Source of the DNA: RPQJ01 sp963706535 | GTDB taxonomy: Bacteria; Pseudomonadota; Gammaproteobacteria; Steroidobacterales; Steroidobacteraceae | DNA: 64,000 bases | Assembly: GCA_963706535.1 (NCBI GenBank) | Contig: CAVPMU010000017.1 | Location: 62,001-126,000, forward strand | Direction: 5' to 3' | Shown here: positions 49,763 through 58,016 of the stretch, piece after piece | Layout of the letters: each line of letters starts with the position of its first letter | How positions within the stretch are numbered: the first letter of the stretch is position 1 | Program-made: the position numbers and the translations under genes | Notes under the pieces: generated by a model | Database searches by the model: none | What the model was told of the DNA's origin: nothing | What the model saw: only the letters and a program-made list of their open reading frames with translations

Positions 49763-50272
49763 ATGAATACAGCAAAGCGCATCGCCCTCGCCGCCGCGGT
49801 CCTCGCGACCGCCGCCGGCTGCTCCGACGACGCGGACGAGCTGCGCGCCAAGGTCGCCGAGATCAAGAGCCGGCCGGGTGGCCGCATCGAGCCGCTGCCG
49901 GAAGTGAAGCCCTACGAGACGTTCGCTTACCCCGCGGCCGACCAGCGCTCGCCGTTCGAGCCGGGCGTGCCGTCGTCGGCGAGCGGCCCGAACTCGATCC
50001 GTCCCGACGTGAGCCGCCCGCGCGAGTTTCTCGAGCAGTTTTCGCTCGACACGCTGCGCATGGTCGGCACGCTGCGGCTGCACGGGCGCACTTACGGACT
50101 GGTCCAGACCCGCGACGGGCTGGTGCACCGGGTGCTGCCCGGCAACCACGTCGGCCAGTCGGACGGGCGGATAACGAACATCGAGGAAGGCAAGATCTCG
50201 CTCATCGAGATCGTCCCGGACGGCATGGGCGGCTTCATCGAGCGGCCCGCGGCGCTGGCGCTGAGCGACTGA
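49763..50272 (+). CDS. pilP: Type IV pilus lipoprotein PilP
   Basis: Inner-membrane-anchored lipoprotein connecting the PilNO platform to the PilQ secretin. It has 169 residues. The signal peptide ends in a lipobox-like ATAAGC with Cys20. The disordered linker PLPEVKPYETFAYPAADQRSPFEP precedes the beta domain (LDTLRMVGTLRLHGRTYGLVQT, VLPGNHVGQSDGRITNI). I chose ATG 49763 because it begins directly at the signal peptide; an in-frame ATG at 49733 overlapping the pilO stop is also possible. Confidence 0.93.
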   Translation: MNTAKRIALAAAVLATAAGCSDDADELRAKVAEIKSRPGGRIEPLPEVKPYETFAYPAADQRSPFEPGVPSSASGPNSIRPDVSRPREFLEQFSLDTLRMVGTLRLHGRTYGLVQTRDGLVHRVLPGNHVGQSDGRITNIEEGKISLIEIVPDGMGGFIERPAALALSD

Positions 50273-50291
50273 TTTCCAAGGAGACCCGAGC

Positions 50292-52481
50292 ATGACCGCT
50301 GCATCGTTGCACACGATCAACCGCCGCGCAGGCGCCCCGGGGGCGCAACGTCGGCGCAGGCCTGCAGCGCTGGTCGCGCTGGCCGGCGTCGCCGCGTTCG
50401 TCGCGCAGGTTGCGCTGGCGCAGGTCGGCACCCGCCTCGAGAAAGTGGAGGTGCAGCCGCAACCCGGCGAGCAACTCGAGGTGCGCCTCGTGCTGGACGG
50501 CCCGGCGCCGCAGCCCGTCAGCTTCACCATCGACAATCCCGCGCGTCTCGCCGTCGACCTGCCGGGCGCCCTGCTCGCGCTCGAGTCGCGCCGCATCAAC
50601 GTCAAGGCCGGGGGGGTCGACACCATCGTCGCCGCGGAGGCTTCGGGCCGCACGCGACTGGTGTTCAACCTCGACCGGATGATGCCGTACCAGACGCGGG
50701 TCGCCGACAACGTCGTCTACGTGACGCTCGGCGGCGGCGCGACCGCCCAGGCGGCCACGGCCTCTGCCGCGTCCTCTGCCGGCGCGACGGGCGCGCCGAC
50801 GGCTGCATCCATCGAGAAGATCGACTTCCGCCGCGGCGCGGACGGCGCCGGCCGCATCCTCGTGCGCACCAGCAACGCCGGGGTGCAGGCGAGCCTGAAG
50901 CAGGAGGGCGGCCGCGTGGTCGTCGACTTCCCTCGCACCTCGCTGCCCCAGGACCTCGCCCGCCGCTACGACGTGGTCGATTTCGCCACGCCGGTGAGTT
51001 CCTTCGACGTGACGCGCGGCGCGACCGGCTCGCGCATCGTGGTCGCCGCCGCCGGCGACTACGAGCAGATGGCCTACCAGACCGATCGCGACTACGTCCT
51101 CGAGCTGCGCCCGCGGCCGAAGGCGGCCGTGGTCGACCCGACCAAGAAGGAATACAAGGGCGAGCGCCTCACGCTCAACTTCCAGGACATCGAGACCCGC
51201 GCCGTGCTGCAGCTGCTCGCCGAGACCAGCGGCCAGAACATCGTGGTGAGCGACACCGTGCAGGGCAACGTGACGTTGCGCCTGCAGAACGTGCCCTGGG
51301 ACCAGGCCCTCGACATCGTGCTGCGCACCAAGGGCCTCGACAAGCGGCAGGAAGGCAACGTCATCTACGTCGCCCCGGCCGAGGAGCTGGCCGCCCGCGA
51401 GAAGCAGTTGCTCGAGTCGCAGAAGGCGCTGGTCGAGCTGGCCCCGGTCCGCACGGAGTACGTGCAGGTCAACTACGCCAAGGCCTCCGACCTCGCCACT
51501 CTGATCAAGTCGCAGGGCAAGGGCTCGCTGCTGTCCGAGCGCGGCAGCGTCGCGATCGACGAGCGCACCAACACCCTGCTGCTGCAGGACACCGCCGACC
51601 GGCTCGGCGACATCCGCCGCCTGATCTCGACGCTCGACATCCCGGTCAAGCAGGTGCTGATCGAGGCACGCATCGTCATCGTCAACGACGACTTCAGCCG
51701 CGAGCTCGGCGTGCGCTTCGGCGGCGCCTTCGTCGGCGACTACGGCAGCAGCGACGGGCTCGCCTATGTCGGCTCGAGGGGCCTCGACGCGGCCGACGGC
51801 GACCGCGGCCCGATCATCTCCCCGACCGGGCCGGCCGGCGCCGGCCTCGACGGCGACGACGTCGCCACGCCGCCGGTGGACGACCGCTACCTCGTCAACC
51901 TGCCGATCGCCAACCCGGCCGGCCGGCTCGCCCTCACGTTGCTCGACACCGACTACGTCGTCGACCTCGAGATCACCGCTGCCCAGTCCGAAGGTCGCGG
52001 CGAGGTCGTCTCGGCGCCGCGCGTGATCACGGCGAACGGCAAGGAGGCCGTGATCGAGCAGGGCACCGAGATCCCGTACCAGGAGTCGGCGTCGAGCGGC
52101 GCGACCACCACGCAGTTCAAGAAGGCGGTGCTGTCGCTCAAGGTGACGCCTCAGATCACGCCCGACGACCGCATCATCCTCGACCTCACGGTCAGCAAGG
52201 ACAGCGTCGGCCAGGTGGTGGCGAGCGCCACCGGCGGCTTCGTGCCGAGCATCGACACCCGCGAGATCACCACCCAGGTGCTGGTCAACGACGGGCAGAC
52301 CGTGGTGCTCGGCGGCATCCTCGAGACCGAGAGCCGCGACACGGTGAACAAGGTGCCCTACCTGGGCGACATCCCGGGTCTCGGCGTCCTGTTCCGCAGC
52401 AAGTCGCGCACCGAGAACAAGGGCGAGCTGCTGATCTTCGTGACGCCGAAGATCCTGCGCGAGGGCGCCGACATCTACTGA
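50292..52481 (+). CDS. pilQ: Type IV pilus secretin PilQ
   Basis: Outer-membrane channel for the pilus, also used for DNA uptake. It has 729 residues. After a signal peptide (ALAGVAAFVAQVALA) come two AMIN-type domains that bind peptidoglycan (residues ~40-140 and ~175-280), a Secretin/STN N0 domain (ERLTLNFQDIETRAVLQLLAE), an N1 domain, and the secretin core (KQVLIEARIVIVNDDFSRELGVRFGG, VSAPRVITANG, VPYLGDIPGLGVLFRS) ending in ELLIFVTPKIL. Complete; followed by a strong terminator. Confidence 0.96.
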   Translation: MTAASLHTINRRAGAPGAQRRRRPAALVALAGVAAFVAQVALAQVGTRLEKVEVQPQPGEQLEVRLVLDGPAPQPVSFTIDNPARLAVDLPGALLALESRRINVKAGGVDTIVAAEASGRTRLVFNLDRMMPYQTRVADNVVYVTLGGGATAQAATASAASSAGATGAPTAASIEKIDFRRGADGAGRILVRTSNAGVQASLKQEGGRVVVDFPRTSLPQDLARRYDVVDFATPVSSFDVTRGATGSRIVVAAAGDYEQMAYQTDRDYVLELRPRPKAAVVDPTKKEYKGERLTLNFQDIETRAVLQLLAETSGQNIVVSDTVQGNVTLRLQNVPWDQALDIVLRTKGLDKRQEGNVIYVAPAEELAAREKQLLESQKALVELAPVRTEYVQVNYAKASDLATLIKSQGKGSLLSERGSVAIDERTNTLLLQDTADRLGDIRRLISTLDIPVKQVLIEARIVIVNDDFSRELGVRFGGAFVGDYGSSDGLAYVGSRGLDAADGDRGPIISPTGPAGAGLDGDDVATPPVDDRYLVNLPIANPAGRLALTLLDTDYVVDLEITAAQSEGRGEVVSAPRVITANGKEAVIEQGTEIPYQESASSGATTTQFKKAVLSLKVTPQITPDDRIILDLTVSKDSVGQVVASATGGFVPSIDTREITTQVLVNDGQTVVLGGILETESRDTVNKVPYLGDIPGLGVLFRSKSRTENKGELLIFVTPKILREGADIY

Positions 52482-52508
52482 CGCCCCGCCCGCTCCGGTG
52501 GGACAATG

Positions 52509-52545
52509 CGCGGCCGCAGGCATCCTGCGGCCGCGTTTTTTTTTT
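52509..52545 (+). terminator. Strong intrinsic terminator of pilMNOPQ
   Basis: A 12-bp perfect all-G/C-rich stem (CGCGGCCGCAGG and complement), a 3-base loop and ten consecutive T. It ends only 4 bases before the aroK start codon. Confidence 0.95.
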
Positions 52546-52549
52546 AGCC

Positions 52550-53077
52550 ATGCTGAACGCACCGAACATCTTCCTCGTCGGCCCCATGGGTTCCGGCAAG
52601 ACCGCCGTGGGACGGCAACTCGCCGTCCGCCTCGGGCTCGAGTTCGTGGACAGCGACGCGGAGATCGAGCACCAGACCGGGGTCGACATCCGCTACATCT
52701 TCGAGCGCGAGGGCGAGGCGGGCTTCCGCGCGCGCGAGGCCGAGGTCATCGACGCGCTGACCCTGCGTCCGCGCATGCTGCTGGCCACCGGCGGCGGCGC
52801 CGTGCTCGACGCGCGCACCCGCGAGCGCCTGCGCAGCCGCGGCTGCGTCGTGTATCTTCGGACGTCCGTGAACCAGCAACTCGCCAGGACCCGTCGCAGC
52901 AACCACCGGCCGCTCCTCGACAACGAGGATCCGCGCGGCACGCTCGAGCGCCTGATGCAGCAGCGCTCGCCGCTCTACGAGGAGGTGGCGGATATTGCCG
53001 TGGACACCGACGGGCGCAAGGTCGCCTCGGTGGTCGCGGAGATCCTGCAGCACCTCGAACCCGCGCAGGACGCATGA
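52550..53077 (+). CDS. aroK: Shikimate kinase
   Basis: Phosphorylates shikimate at the 3-hydroxyl in the chorismate pathway. It has 175 residues. The P-loop GPMGSGKT occupies residues 11-18, with DSDAEIE (shikimate-binding Asp), FEREGEAGFRAREAEVI and the LATGGGAV motif following. The start MLNAPNIFLVGPMG aligns with known AroK, so it is sound. Yet it lies 4 bases after the T-run of the pilQ terminator, leaving no Shine-Dalgarno site. A weak promoter (CTGACG 52478-52483, GACAAT 52502-52507, 18-base spacer) overlaps the pilQ end. Confidence 0.95.
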   Translation: MLNAPNIFLVGPMGSGKTAVGRQLAVRLGLEFVDSDAEIEHQTGVDIRYIFEREGEAGFRAREAEVIDALTLRPRMLLATGGGAVLDARTRERLRSRGCVVYLRTSVNQQLARTRRSNHRPLLDNEDPRGTLERLMQQRSPLYEEVADIAVDTDGRKVASVVAEILQHLEPAQDA

Positions 53078-54162
53078 TGCAGCGGGTGGACATCGACCTC
53101 GGCGCACGCAGCTATCCGATCCTGATCGGGGCCGGGCTGCTGCGGGACGCAGCCGTGCTCGGCGCGGCGGTGACGGCGCGTGACGTCCTGGTCGTGACCA
53201 ACAACGTCGTGGCCCCCCTGTACCTGGATGCCCTCGAGCACGCGCTCGAGGGCAAGCGCGTGCGCTCGGTGGTGCTGCCCGACGGTGAGGCCCACAAGAC
53301 GATCGGGGTCGTAGGCCGGATCTTCGATGCCCTCGTCGAGGCCCGCCTGAACCGCGATGCCTGCGTGGTCGCGCTCGGCGGCGGCGTGGTGGGCGACATG
53401 GCGGGCTTCGCGGCTGCCTGTTACCAGCGCGGAGTCGACTACGTGCAGGTGCCGACCACGCTGCTCGCACAGGTGGATTCCTCGGTGGGCGGCAAGACCG
53501 GCGTCAACCACCCCGGTGGCAAGAACCTGATCGGGGCCTTCCACCAGCCGCGTGCGGTGATCTCCGACACGAGCACGCTCGCGACGCTGCCGGGTCGCGA
53601 GCTGCGCGCGGGCCTCGCGGAGGTGCTGAAGTACGGCCTCATCGCGGACTCGGCGTTCTTCGACTGGATCGACGCCGAACTCGAGGCACTGCTGGCGCTC
53701 GATGCCGCGGCCGTGGCACGGGCCATCCGGCGCTCGTGCGAAATCAAGGCGGCGATCGTCGCCGAGGACGAGCTCGAGTACGGACGGCGCGCGCTGCTCA
53801 ACTTCGGGCACACCTTCGGGCACGCGATCGAGGCGGCCACCGGCTACGGCCAGTGGCTGCACGGCGAGGCAGTCGCGGTCGGCATGCTGCTCGCGGCCGA
53901 CCTGTCCTGTCGCCTCGGCTGGCTCGAGGCGGTCGAGGTCGAGCGGCTGCGCGGCCTGCTGCGCCGCGCGGGGTTGCCCGATCGCGCGCCCAGGATCGGC
54001 GCCAGGCGCGCGCTCGAACTCATGGGCATGGACAAGAAGGTGCTCGAGGGCCGCATCCGGCTGGTGCTGCTGCGCCGGACGGGCGTGGGCGTCGTGAGCG
54101 GCGACTATCCCTCGGATGCGCTGCACGCGGTGCTGCGCGAGCATTTCGAGGCCGCGGCGTGA
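53074..54162 (+). CDS. aroB: 3-dehydroquinate synthase
   Basis: NAD- and zinc-dependent enzyme of the second shikimate-pathway step. It has 362 residues. Motifs: DGEAHKT, ALGGGVVGDMAGFAAACYQRG (NAD binding), VPTTLLAQVDSSVGGKTGVNHPGGKN (active site), EVLKYGLI, and LNFGHTFGHAIE with the zinc His residues. Start ATG 53074 overlaps aroK by 4 bases (a second ATG follows immediately). Its end overlaps dgt by 4 bases. Confidence 0.96.
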   Translation: MMQRVDIDLGARSYPILIGAGLLRDAAVLGAAVTARDVLVVTNNVVAPLYLDALEHALEGKRVRSVVLPDGEAHKTIGVVGRIFDALVEARLNRDACVVALGGGVVGDMAGFAAACYQRGVDYVQVPTTLLAQVDSSVGGKTGVNHPGGKNLIGAFHQPRAVISDTSTLATLPGRELRAGLAEVLKYGLIADSAFFDWIDAELEALLALDAAAVARAIRRSCEIKAAIVAEDELEYGRRALLNFGHTFGHAIEAATGYGQWLHGEAVAVGMLLAADLSCRLGWLEAVEVERLRGLLRRAGLPDRAPRIGARRALELMGMDKKVLEGRIRLVLLRRTGVGVVSGDYPSDALHAVLREHFEAAA

Positions 54163-55322
54163 GCGGCCTCGGCACGCCGCTCGCGCCTTACGCCCAGCAC
54201 GAGTCGTCCTCGCGCGGCCGGCGCTTCGCGGAACCCCCACCGCGGCATCGCACCGAGTACCAGCGGGACCGCGACCGGATCGTCCACTCGACGGCGTTCC
54301 GGCGCCTGGTCTACAAGACCCAGGTGTTCGTGAACCACGAGGGCGACCTCTATCGCACCCGGCTCACGCATTCGCTCGAGGTCGCGCAGATTGCCCGCAG
54401 CGTGGCGCGCGCGCTCGACCTGAACGAGCCGCTGGCCGAGGCCATCTGCCTCGCGCACGACCTCGGGCACACGCCCTTCGGCCACGCCGGCCAGGACGCG
54501 CTGAACGACTGCATGCGCGAGTTCGGCGGCTTCGAGCACAACCTGCAGTCGCTCAGGGTGGTGGACGAGATCGAGGAGCGCTACGCCGAGTTCGCCGGGC
54601 TCAACCTCACGTTCGAGACCCGCGAGGGCATCCTGAAGCACTGTTCGGCGGCCAATGCCCGCCGCCTCGGCGAGCTGGGCGAGCGTTTCCTCGCGCGCCG
54701 GCAGCCGAGCCTCGAGGCGCAGCTCGCGAACCTCGCCGACGAAGTCGCCTACAACAACCACGACGTCGACGACGGCATCCGTGCAGGCCTGATCACCATC
54801 GAGGAGCTGCGCGAGGTCGAGATCTTCCGCCGCCAGTACGAGCTCGTCACCGCGCGCTACCCCGGGCTCTCCGGGCGGCGGCTGGTGCACGAGGTCGTCC
54901 GCCGCATGATCGACTACGTGGTCAATGACCTCGTGGACGCCTCGCGCGCCTCGCTGGCCGCCGCCGCTCCGCAGGATGCCGAGGCGGTGCGCGCGCGACC
55001 GGAGCCGCTCCTCACTTTCAGCGAACAGGTGCGCGCCGAGCACCTCGAGCTGAAGCGCTACCTGCGCCAGCACCTCTATCGCCACTACCGCGTGCTGCGC
55101 ATGACCACCAAGGCGCGTCGCGTGGTGCGCAGCCTGTTCGAGGCGATGCTCGAGGACGTCGAGTTGATGCCAGCGGAACACCAGGAGGCCGCCCGTCGCA
55201 TGGAATCCGAGTCCGGCCCTGCAGGGCGCGCCCGCGCCGTGGCCGACTACATCGCCGGGATGACCGACCGGTTCGCGATCCTGGAGCACCAGCGGCTGTT
55301 CGATCCGTCCGAGAGAACCTGA
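54159..55322 (+). CDS. dgt: Deoxyguanosinetriphosphate triphosphohydrolase-like protein
   Basis: HD-superfamily dNTP triphosphohydrolase, 387 residues, type-2 subgroup length. Start GTG 54159 overlaps the aroB stop. Motifs: DRDRIVHSTAFRRLVYKTQVF, RTRLTHSLEVAQIAR (metal His), LAHDLGHTPFGHAGQDALN (HD pair), GGFEHNLQSLR, and ADEVAYNNHDVDDGI. It releases triphosphate from dNTPs and may balance pools. Its coupling behind aroK-aroB is common in this lineage. Confidence 0.93.
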   Translation: MSGLGTPLAPYAQHESSSRGRRFAEPPPRHRTEYQRDRDRIVHSTAFRRLVYKTQVFVNHEGDLYRTRLTHSLEVAQIARSVARALDLNEPLAEAICLAHDLGHTPFGHAGQDALNDCMREFGGFEHNLQSLRVVDEIEERYAEFAGLNLTFETREGILKHCSAANARRLGELGERFLARRQPSLEAQLANLADEVAYNNHDVDDGIRAGLITIEELREVEIFRRQYELVTARYPGLSGRRLVHEVVRRMIDYVVNDLVDASRASLAAAAPQDAEAVRARPEPLLTFSEQVRAEHLELKRYLRQHLYRHYRVLRMTTKARRVVRSLFEAMLEDVELMPAEHQEAARRMESESGPAGRARAVADYIAGMTDRFAILEHQRLFDPSERT

Positions 55323-55451
55323 GGAAAGGGGATAGGGGATAGGGGATAGGGGATAGGGGATAGTGGTCGGAGGCCGGCGCGCCGGCCGGGTCAAGTCCGC
55401 ACTATCCGCTATCCGCTGTTCACTATCCGCTCTGGTCTATCCCCTTTCCTC
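55321..55451. repeat. Heptad inverted-repeat element D
   Basis: The longest of the five hairpins. The outer arms are 15-base perfect (GAGGAAAGGGGATAG and complement, 55321-55335 and 55437-55451). The left arm is five tandem GGGGATA units. The centre is a 16-base perfect palindrome, GGCCGGCGCGCCGGCC (55372-55387). The right arm contains the same 32-base string (55400-55431) as elements B and E. It begins in the dgt stop codon and ends 42 bases before pyrF. Confidence 0.9.
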
Positions 55452-55493
55452 CGTCGGGTATCATTGCCCGCTGGCCCTCCTCGAGCGCTCCCG

Positions 55494-56225
55494 ATGCCGT
55501 TTACCCCCAAAGCCATCCCCGCGCGCGAGCGCCTGATCTTCGCCATGGACGTGGCCGACCCCGCCGAGGCACGCCGCCTCGCGGACACGCTCGGCGACTC
55601 GGTCCATTTCTACAAGCTGGGGCTCGAACTCTTCATGGCGGGCGGCTACTTCGAGCTGCTCGACTGGATGGTGGCCCGGGGCAAGAAGGTGTTCGTCGAT
55701 CTCAAGTTCTTCGACGTACCGGCGACGGTGGCCGCGGCCGTGAAGCAGCTGCGCAACCGCGGCGTCACGCTCACGACCGTGCATGGCAACCAGGCGATCA
55801 TGGAAGCTGCGGCCGCCGCCAAGGGCGACGTGAAGGTGCTCGCGGTGACGGTGCTCACGAGCCTCGATCGCGGCGACCTCGACGACCTCGGCTTTGCCTG
55901 CGACGTCGAGAAGCTCGTGCTGTCCCGGGCGCGGCGCGCGCTCGAGGCCGGCTGCGACGGCGTCGTGTCGTCGGGGCTCGAGGCGCCGAAGCTGCGCGAA
56001 TTCATCGACCAGCGGCTGCTGGTGGTGACGCCGGGCATCCGCCCCGTCGACAACAGGCCCGTGGACGACCAGAAGCGCACGGTCGACGTCGCACAGGCCT
56101 TCGCCAACGGCGCCGACTACATCGTGGTCGGCCGGCCGATCCGCGACGCGGCCGACCCGCGTGCCGCGGCATTGGCGATGCAGAGGACGATCGAAGGCAT
56201 CTTCCCGCAGGAGTCCGCATCGTGA
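55494..56225 (+). CDS. pyrF: Orotidine 5'-phosphate decarboxylase
   Basis: TIM-barrel enzyme making UMP, the last step of de novo pyrimidine synthesis. It has 243 residues. Motifs: IFAMDVADPAEA, KLGLELFMAGG, VFVDLKFFDVPATV (catalytic Lys-Asp array D-x-K-x2-D), VHGNQAIMEAA, TVLTSLD, VTPGIRP and YIVVGRPIRDAADP. ATG 55494 is used; an upstream TTG would add ten residues. Its stop overlaps the hemE start by 4 bases. Confidence 0.96.
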   Translation: MPFTPKAIPARERLIFAMDVADPAEARRLADTLGDSVHFYKLGLELFMAGGYFELLDWMVARGKKVFVDLKFFDVPATVAAAVKQLRNRGVTLTTVHGNQAIMEAAAAAKGDVKVLAVTVLTSLDRGDLDDLGFACDVEKLVLSRARRALEAGCDGVVSSGLEAPKLREFIDQRLLVVTPGIRPVDNRPVDDQKRTVDVAQAFANGADYIVVGRPIRDAADPRAAALAMQRTIEGIFPQESAS

Positions 56226-57291
56226 CCGCACACCTGCAGAACGACCTGTTCCTGCGCGCCCTGTTGCGCCAGCCGACGCCACGCACGCCGCTGTGGATGA
56301 TGCGGCAGGCCGGCCGCTACCTGCCCGAATACCGCGCGACGCGCGCCAAGGCCGGCAGTTTCCTCGCCCTGTGCATGAACCCCGAGCTCGCCTGCGAGGT
56401 CACGCTGCAGCCGCTGGCCCGTTACCGGCTCGATGCGGCCATCCTGTTCTCCGACATCCTGACCATCCCGCACGCGATGAACGTCGGGCTCGAGTTCGAG
56501 GCCGGGGAAGGGCCGAAGATCGCGCGTCCGGTGCGCACCCGCGCCGACATCGACGGCCTGCCGGTCCCGGATCCCGAGGGCGAGCTTCGCTACGTGATGG
56601 ATGCGGTGCGACTGATCCGTCGCGAGCTGGGCGGACGCGTGCCGCTGATCGGCTTCGCGGGCAGCCCGTGGACCGTCGGCACCTACATGGTCGAGGGCGG
56701 AAGCAGCAAGAACTTCCAGCACATCAAGGGCATGCTGTACGGCGCGCCGGGCGAGCTGCACCGGCTGCTCGACGTGATCACGCGTGCGACGCTCGCCTAC
56801 CTCAATGCGCAGGTGGCCGCCGGAGCGCAGGCCGTGATGGTGTTCGATACCTGGGGCGGCGCGCTGACTCCGGCCGATTACCGCGAGTTCTCGCTGCGCT
56901 ACATGCAGCAGATCGTCGGCGGGCTGACGCGGGAGAGCGAAGGCCGCCGCGTGCCGGTCATCCTGTTCACCAAGGGCGGCGGACAGTGGCTCGCCGACAT
57001 GGCGGCGACTGGCTGCGACGCGCTCGGCGTGGACTGGACGACCGATCTCGGCGACGCCCGCCGGCCGTGCAGGACCGCGTGGCGCTGCAGGGCAACCTCG
57101 ACCCGAGCGTGCTCTACGCCCCGCCGGCCGAGATCCGCGCCCAGGTCGCGCGCGTGCTCGAGAGCTTCGGCCACGGCCACGGCCACGTCTTCAACCTCGG
57201 TCACGGCATCCACCCCGACGTGCCGCCGGAGCATGCGGCTGCGATGGTCGATGCGGTGCACGAGCTTTCGCCGGCGTTTCACGCCGGATAG
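56222..57291 (+). CDS. hemE: Uroporphyrinogen decarboxylase HemE (reading frame broken by a one-base deletion)
   Basis: Cytosolic enzyme converting uroporphyrinogen III to coproporphyrinogen III. From GTG 56222 the frame gives TPLWMMRQAGRYLPEYRATRAKAGSF, LFSDILTIP and GFAGSPWTVGTYMVEGG, up to WTTDLGDARR (about codon 280). It then shifts; HemE sequence resumes in the next frame (DRVALQGNLDPSVLYA, HVFNLGHGIHPDVPPEH) and stops at 57291. A missing G at about 57063 (GG where GGG is expected) explains it. Because hemE is essential for heme synthesis and the oxidase locus is intact, a sequencing error is the likelier explanation. Confidence 0.94.
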
Positions 57292-57393
57292 TGAATAGTG
57301 AATAGCGGATAGCGGATAGCGGATAGTGGCAAGAGGCCGGCGCGCCGCCGGCTTGGATCCGCACTATCCGCTATCCGCTGTTCACTATCCGCT
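57286..57393. repeat. Heptad inverted-repeat element E
   Basis: Long hairpin that includes the hemE stop codon. The left arm has 7-base units GTGAATA (two) and GCGGATA (three). The centre is a GGCCGGCGCGCC-type palindrome. The right arm (57362-57393) is the 32-base string also found in elements B and D. It ends 34 bases before ppa. Confidence 0.9.
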
Positions 57394-57427
57394 CTTCCCT
57401 GCCCGCTGCTCCACACCGGAGGCCACC

Positions 57428-58012
57428 ATGGACATCAGCAAGATCAGCATCGGCGAAGCCCCGCCCCGCGACGTCAACGTGTTGATCGAGATCCCGCAGG
57501 GCGGGGTGCCCGTGAAGTACGAGCTCGACAAGGAGTCGGGCGCGCTGCGCGTGGACCGGTTCCTGAACACCGCGATGTTCTACCCGGGGAACTACGGCTT
57601 CATCCCGCATACGCTGTCGGGCGACGGCGACCCGGTGGACGTGATCGTCGTGGTGCCGAGCCCGGTCGTCGCGGGCGCCATCGTGCGCGTGCGGCCGGTG
57701 GGCGCGTTGCTGATGAAGGACGAGGCGGGCGACGACGAGAAGGTGATCGCCGTGCCGGTCGACGAGCTGCACCCGTTCTACGAGGGGGTGCGCTCCTACA
57801 AGGACCTGCCCGCGACGCTGACCGACCAGATCGCGCACTTCTTCCGGCACTACAAGGACCTGGAGAAGGGCAAGTGGGTCACGATCGTGAGCTGGGTCGG
57901 GACCGACCGTGCCGAGAAGATGATCGTCGAGGGCATCCGCCGCGCGGCACGCGCCGGCGACGACGTCGCCGCGCACCACGTCGCGGGCGGCGCGCTCAAA
58001 GGCCGGAAATAG
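57428..58012 (+). CDS. ppa: Inorganic pyrophosphatase
   Basis: Family-I soluble pyrophosphatase hydrolysing PPi with Mg2+. It has 194 residues. Motifs: VLIEIPQGGVPVKYELDKESG, FYPGNYGFIPHTLSGDGDPVDVIVV (metal-binding Asp run), DEAGDDEKVIAVP, and IAHFFRHYKDLEKGKWV. ATG 57428 (MDISKISIG) is used; the longer frame would read through repeat element E. Confidence 0.96.
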   Translation: MDISKISIGEAPPRDVNVLIEIPQGGVPVKYELDKESGALRVDRFLNTAMFYPGNYGFIPHTLSGDGDPVDVIVVVPSPVVAGAIVRVRPVGALLMKDEAGDDEKVIAVPVDELHPFYEGVRSYKDLPATLTDQIAHFFRHYKDLEKGKWVTIVSWVGTDRAEKMIVEGIRRAARAGDDVAAHHVAGGALKGRK

Positions 58013-58016
58013 GCCC

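Noticed and set aside
55321..57393. CRISPR array
   Set aside because: The repeats are 7-base tandem units without spacers, arranged as inverted arms, and no cas genes are near.
32551..57393. Miniature insertion sequences (MITEs)
   Set aside because: No target-site duplication or transposase-type terminal repeat is evident, and unit sequence differs between copies although the architecture is kept.
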